From: Nitrososphaeraceae archaeon
GTDB taxonomy: Archaea > Thermoproteota > Nitrososphaeria > Nitrososphaerales > Nitrososphaeraceae
DNA: 9,136 nt
Direction: 5' to 3'
Assembly (NCBI GenBank): GCA_021155845.1
Contig: JAJNBK010000103.1
Coordinates: 1 to 9,136, forward strand
Position numbers and translations under genes: made by a program. The notes under the pieces were generated by a model. That model ran no database searches. It worked only from the letters and a program-made list of their open reading frames with translations, and was not told the origin of the DNA. Below are positions 6,616 to 9,136 of this stretch, piece by piece (the first letter of the stretch is position 1; each line of letters opens with the position of its first letter).

Positions 6616-7099
6616 CTATAGAATAATTGCGACCATCGCTAAGAATATCAAAATAATTACTATAAGGATTATAATTCCACGCTTGGATGACTTATCCTGC
6701 TTCAGTAATCCCCTTGTCTTTTTAGCATGACAATTTGGACACAATGCTTGACAATTAGATATGTCATTGTTAGATCTGTTGCCATCGATATGGTCATAAT
6801 CCCACACTTCTGTACTTCTTTTGCAAATGGCGCACTTGTAATTTTGATCCTTTAATACTTCCCTTTTAATGTCGGCTTGAAAATACCGTCGTTTTTTGGT
6901 TCTGTGTGTTAAGTTCCATATTACTGCTACAATTATAATAATGAATATGAATACTGCAAATGTACTATAATCAGAGGAAGTGTCAGGTTCTATTTCAATA
7001 GGTATCCCACTCTGTGCTAAAACTAGGCTATCCAGATATCCTAATACTACGCAACTGATGATAATTTCAAAATAGATGAAGCCTGCTATTCTATTTCAA
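6616..7099 (-). CDS. Membrane-anchored HNH-endonuclease-like protein, one frameshift near the start
   Basis: The frame is open from 7095 to the stop at 6616-6618, but its first start-like codon is GTG 6807, inside the nuclease domain. Removing one A from the run at 7094-7096 joins it to TTG 7099, which has a TATA-like box about 23 bp upstream. The result is a sensible 160-residue protein. Residues 1-29 form a signal peptide or helix (MNRIAGFIYFE, ending LVLAQS). A second helix is at about 47-63. A basic linker follows (HRTKKRRYF). The HNH domain spans about 88-128: KCAIC, DYDHIDGN, SNCQALCPNCHAKKT. Cys89, Cys92, Cys120 and Cys123 would bind zinc, and His103, Asn115 and His124 are the HNH residues. 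A third helix ends the protein (GIIILIVIILIFLAMV). The domain probably faces the cytoplasm. HNH domains cut DNA in restriction, homing and defence proteins. No partner gene is nearby, and the target is unknown. Confidence 0.7.
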
Positions 7100-7112
7100 C
7101 CTTGACCTTTAC

Positions 7113-7131
7113 AAATAAATAATATTATAAA
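7113..7131 (-). promoter_or_regulatory. TATA-like box for the HNH protein
   Basis: On the minus strand this is a TTTATAATATTATTTATT tract, centred about 23 bp before TTG 7099. It supports that TTG as the original start rather than the internal GTG at 6807. Confidence 0.4.
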
Positions 7132-7229
7132 GGTGATCCACAGAACAAACATCATATTATACTGCTATGATCAGATTTCTGATAATAAAAGATTAAGGAG
7201 AAAAACTTTGTCCTAGCATAATTTAGAAT

Positions 7230-7331
7230 ATGTTTAGAGAAGCGATAGCGTCACGGGAGATCCTTGAGCCGCAAATTTGTGTCGATAACAGTTCACAAAC
7301 GACTCGGCCCACTGAACCGATTTTCACATAA
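7230..7331 (+). other. GC-rich island: possible 33-residue micro-ORF or structured RNA
   Basis: About 85 bp here is near half G+C, while surrounding intergenic DNA is far more AT-rich. On the plus strand, ATG 7230 to TAA 7329-7331 encodes 33 residues with varied composition (including ASREILEPQICVDNSS). The same segment can fold: TTTGTG pairs with CACAAA around a 12-base loop, and GCCG with CGGC outside it. In AT-rich archaea GC-rich islands often mark structured RNAs, but I could not fit a tRNA or a C/D-box pattern. It could also be a scrap of foreign or decayed gene sequence. Confidence 0.3.
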
Positions 7332-7570
7332 TAAGCGAATAAAAGAATCCTCATTTACCAACAAGGTTTAAATCCTTCTTAACACTTTGACGGAACTTAA
7401 ATCCTTTAAAGATTTCATATTTGATATCTATTTGAATCCTTTTATTAAATGATATCAGTTTAGAAGCCACTACTCCATGTCAATCTTGTCTCTTTATTAC
7501 CACCCTACCTCTTATAATATGTGTAGGATTTGCTATCTATAACTTAAGAAGAAAAAGGAATAAAAGCCCA

Positions 7571-7594
7571 TTATTTCATTCATGTATGAAATAA
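7571..7594. repeat. Perfect 9-bp inverted repeat (hairpin)
   Basis: TTATTTCAT and ATGAAATAA form nine-base arms around the six-base loop TCATGT. No gene end lies nearby, so it is not an obvious terminator. An operator or RNA hairpin is possible. Confidence 0.5.
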
Positions 7595-7683
7595 AAATCT
7601 TCTGAAGCAAAAAGACAATGTCTACAGAAAGTGAAGATGTTGTTTGATTTTCTTAAATTATCCACGTAATAGAGGTGTGTGTA

Positions 7684-7695
7684 ATAAGTACTTAT
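7684..7695. repeat. Perfect 12-bp palindrome
   Basis: ATAAGTACTTAT is self-complementary and is closely followed by a CTTAAT/ATTAAG inverted repeat (about 7700-7722). Both lie 100-130 bp upstream of the micro-ORF at 7813. In such AT-rich DNA the second dyad is weak evidence. Confidence 0.35.
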
Positions 7696-7785
7696 GAATC
7701 TTAATAAAATAATAAAATTAAGAAATATAATTAATAATAACCTTCTAACTCCATTTAGCCCTATTACAATAAAAGCTTGACATTG

Positions 7786-7796
7786 ATATATAATAT
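7786..7796 (+). promoter_or_regulatory. TATA-like box before the 7813 micro-ORF
   Basis: ATATATAATAT is centred about 22 bp before ATG 7813, and a purine-rich GGGTGAG, resembling a Shine-Dalgarno core, lies at 7804-7810 just before that ATG. The two signals together are the main reason to consider the short frame real. Confidence 0.35.
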
Positions 7797-7812
7797 GAAA
7801 ATAGGGTGAGCA

Positions 7813-7908
7813 ATGACAAAATATTACATTATGTATCGATTATTCAAAGTACCAACAGATAGATCGAGTATCAAGCTATTCAGATCTGTCTATAGAATCA
7901 TCAGATAA
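7813..7908 (+). CDS. Possible 31-residue basic micro-protein
   Basis: ATG 7813 to TAA 7906-7908 encodes a short, strongly basic peptide: MTKYYIMYRLFKVPTDRSS, then KLFRSVYRIIR. It has a TATA-like box about 22 bp upstream and GGGTGAG three bases before the start, an arrangement better than for most short frames here. I recognise no family. It could be a small DNA- or membrane-associated peptide, the first codons of a decayed gene, or chance. Confidence 0.3.
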   Translation: MTKYYIMYRLFKVPTDRSSIKLFRSVYRIIR

Positions 7909-8117
7909 GAGTAAACAACAATGCAGAACATACACATCTATGATTAAAGTATAAAATTAGACTGTATTTTTCGTAAATGTGTATATATCATCTATTTTTC
8001 TCTCTTGTTATGACGCATAATTCAAGATTAGAATATAAATAAAAATAGCAGAAATAGCAGAGGCCAACACACAGATAACAGAGAATAGCAAAATGTTTCC
8101 AATAGTAGGAAAGTAAG

Positions 8118-8138
8118 TCTTATATATTATATATCTTT
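8118..8138 (+). promoter_or_regulatory. TATA-rich promoter of the HTH coiled-coil gene
   Basis: A long TATATATTATATATC tract sits about 20-35 bp before ATG 8156. An out-of-frame ATG at 8152 stops after five codons, so 8156 is the productive start. Between 7909 and here no gene is seen. There is an 8-bp inverted repeat (ATACACAT 7930-7937, ATGTGTAT 7977-7984) and a tandem 9-bp repeat, AAATAGCAG, at 8043-8060. Confidence 0.45.
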
Positions 8139-8155
8139 ATTCTAACAGACAATGC

Positions 8156-8903
8156 ATGTATCTAAGTAAAGAAGAAAAAGAGAGACGCATTATAGATCTT
8201 TACTATAATCAGGGAAAGACTTCTCGTGAGATAGTAGAAGAGCTTAGAGTATCACCAAATTATGTAAGTGCTGTACTAAAGAAACATGAAGAAGAAGAAA
8301 ATGCTGCTGCTGTTTCTAAAACTAAACATAAAGAACAAGAAGACAAAATTTCTAAACAAGTAGCCGCCTACGAGCTATTTTCTGAAGGCAAGAACCTTAT
8401 CGAAGTGGCAATAGAGCTAAAGTTATCAGAGGAAGAAGTAACACAATTTTATAAGGGTTTTTTGAAGCTAAAGGGATTATACAAGTTCGGTATAGTATAT
8501 GAAGAGCACAAAGGTCATATTCCATATCTTTTAAAATTATGCAGCGAAGCTAAGAAAGAAGGTATAAGCATAGGGCAACTTGTTAAACTTGCTAAATTAG
8601 TCGATGAGAATAATCCTGTTGGACTATCACAACTTGGAAAACAACGTCAATGGCATTTAAGTGAATTACGTGAGATGGAAACAGAAAAACGTGAAATCGA
8701 GACACAACTACATAGAATGAAAGCAGAAAAAGAAAAATATGTAAATGAATTGTTTCTATTGAAGAGTGAAAAATTCGACCTTAGAAGATCAACTTGAAGA
8801 TTATCGTAAATCCCGTGAACGTGAAAGATTAGAGTTAGAAAAGCTCAAGAAAGAAAAAGAAAGTATAGAGGAATCTCTTCGACTTGGTGATATTGCTGAG
8901 TAA
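8156..8903 (+). CDS. Double helix-turn-helix protein with C-terminal coiled coil, split by a frameshift
   Basis: Probably a DNA-binding regulator or nucleoid-associated protein. Residues 12-43 form a clear helix-turn-helix (GKTSREIVEELRVSPNYVSA, then VLKK). A charged linker follows, and residues 68-105 resemble a second HTH (EGKNLIEVAIELKLSEEEVT). From about residue 155 the sequence is heptad-rich and highly charged, typical of a long coiled coil for dimerisation. The first frame stops with TGA at 8795-8797 after 213 residues. The coiled coil then continues in another frame as LEDQLEDYRKSRERERLELE to the TAA at 8901-8903. Shortening the A-run at 8769-8773 by one base joins the two into 248 residues. 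Proteins of this kind are, as far as I recall, common and poorly characterised in Nitrososphaerales. A perfect palindrome lies just past the stop and could be a self-binding site. No specific target is known. Confidence 0.75.
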
Positions 8904-8910
8904 AATTATC

Positions 8911-8926
8911 ATTTAGTTAACTAAAT
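8911..8926. repeat. Perfect 16-bp palindrome after the HTH gene
   Basis: ATTTAGTTAACTAAAT is fully self-complementary and begins eight bases after the restored stop codon. It might act as a dimer-binding site, possibly for the HTH protein next to it, or as part of a terminator. There is no long T-run directly after it. Confidence 0.55.
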
Positions 8927-9034
8927 AGCCCTAAAGTCCTTTATTTGAAAAAAGATAAGATGAATTGATTTGAAGAGATTCTAAGAGGTAAAGAAACAAA
9001 AAAATAATTATTTATTATTATTTATTATCTATAA

Positions 9035-9136
9035 ATGCCAAACAAGATGTATAATATAGTATGCGTACGCAATTTATCAATCAATCTGTTAACATTACTG
9101 CTTCTTGTATTCTCATCTTTTTCAATAATATCATTA
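9035..9136 (+). CDS. 5' end of an exported or membrane protein, cut by the window edge
   Basis: ATG 9035 opens a frame that stays open for all 34 codons to the window end. The first 14 residues are polar and weakly basic (MPNKMYNIVCVRNL). They are followed by a long hydrophobic segment (LLTLLLLVFSSFSIISL), the layout of a signal peptide or membrane anchor. An AT-rich TTATTATTATTTATTAT tract is centred about 20 bp upstream and may serve as promoter. ATG 9047 is an alternative start. The product is unknown. Confidence 0.5.
   Translation, partial: MPNKMYNIVCVRNLSINLLTLLLLVFSSFSIISL

Larger units (their letters stand above)
7132..7812. other. Long gene-poor stretch
   Basis: No conventional gene is seen on either strand. 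The stretch holds a spaced dyad at 7170-7183 (ATCAGA/TCTGAT, two-base centre), a GC-rich island at 7230-7331, four copies of AATCCT at 7346, 7371, 7400 and 7435, a nine-base hairpin at 7571-7594, a palindrome at 7684-7695, and a CTTAAT/ATTAAG inverted repeat near 7700-7722. The GC-rich island and the palindromes are described separately. Confidence 0.4.

Noticed and set aside
7235..7325. tRNA gene in the GC-rich island
   Set aside because: No seven-base acceptor stem with a matching T-arm and anticodon arm could be built on either strand.
7346..7441. CRISPR-like array
   Set aside because: The shared motif is only six to ten bases with uneven spacing, and no Cas genes are present.

Overview
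The window looks like chromosomal DNA from a mesophilic ammonia-oxidising archaeon of the Nitrososphaeraceae, possibly near Nitrosocosmicus. This assignment is inference. It rests on AT-rich DNA, TATA-like boxes centred about 22-28 bp before start codons with little or no leader, short exported proteins whose signal peptides end in ...AQ, and a gene mix (NhaP-type antiporter, DUF308/HdeD-like protein, patatin, P450, coiled-coil HTH protein) familiar from soil Thaumarchaeota. There is no rRNA, recognisable tRNA, CRISPR array or complete insertion sequence.

Layout. 1-78: possible 3' end of a gene entering from the left. 233-601 (-): broken DUF308/HdeD-like membrane protein. 778-2056 (-): whole NhaP/CPA1 cation/proton antiporter, interrupted by one nonsense codon and three frameshifts. 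2211-3683 (+): intact patatin-like phospholipase, the best-preserved gene. 3852-4319 (-): exported or anchored three-helix membrane protein. 4401-4783 (+): remnant of a thaumarchaeal sensor/regulator-like protein. 5049-5333 (-): small secreted protein. 5443-6045 (-): cytochrome P450 pseudogene carrying a perfect 46-bp tandem duplication and lacking its haem-binding half. 6616-7099 (-): membrane-anchored HNH-nuclease-like protein, most of which is hidden because its frame has no start codon unless one base is removed near the 5' end. 7100-8155: a long gene-poor stretch with a GC-rich island, palindromes and two possible micro-ORFs. 8156-8903 (+): double-HTH coiled-coil protein split by one frameshift. 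9035-9136 (+): start of an exported or membrane protein running off the right edge.

The genes do not form an obvious operon. Most have their own promoter-like box and strands alternate. The strongest theme is gene disruption: DUF308, antiporter, sensor remnant, P450, HNH and HTH genes all carry lesions, while patatin is clean over 490 codons. Many lesions sit in short homopolymers, which could be sequencing error. The 46-bp duplication, the missing P450 3' half and the apparent Trp-to-stop changes are better explained by real decay. The most novel candidate is the HNH domain placed between membrane helices; no neighbouring gene shows what it acts on.
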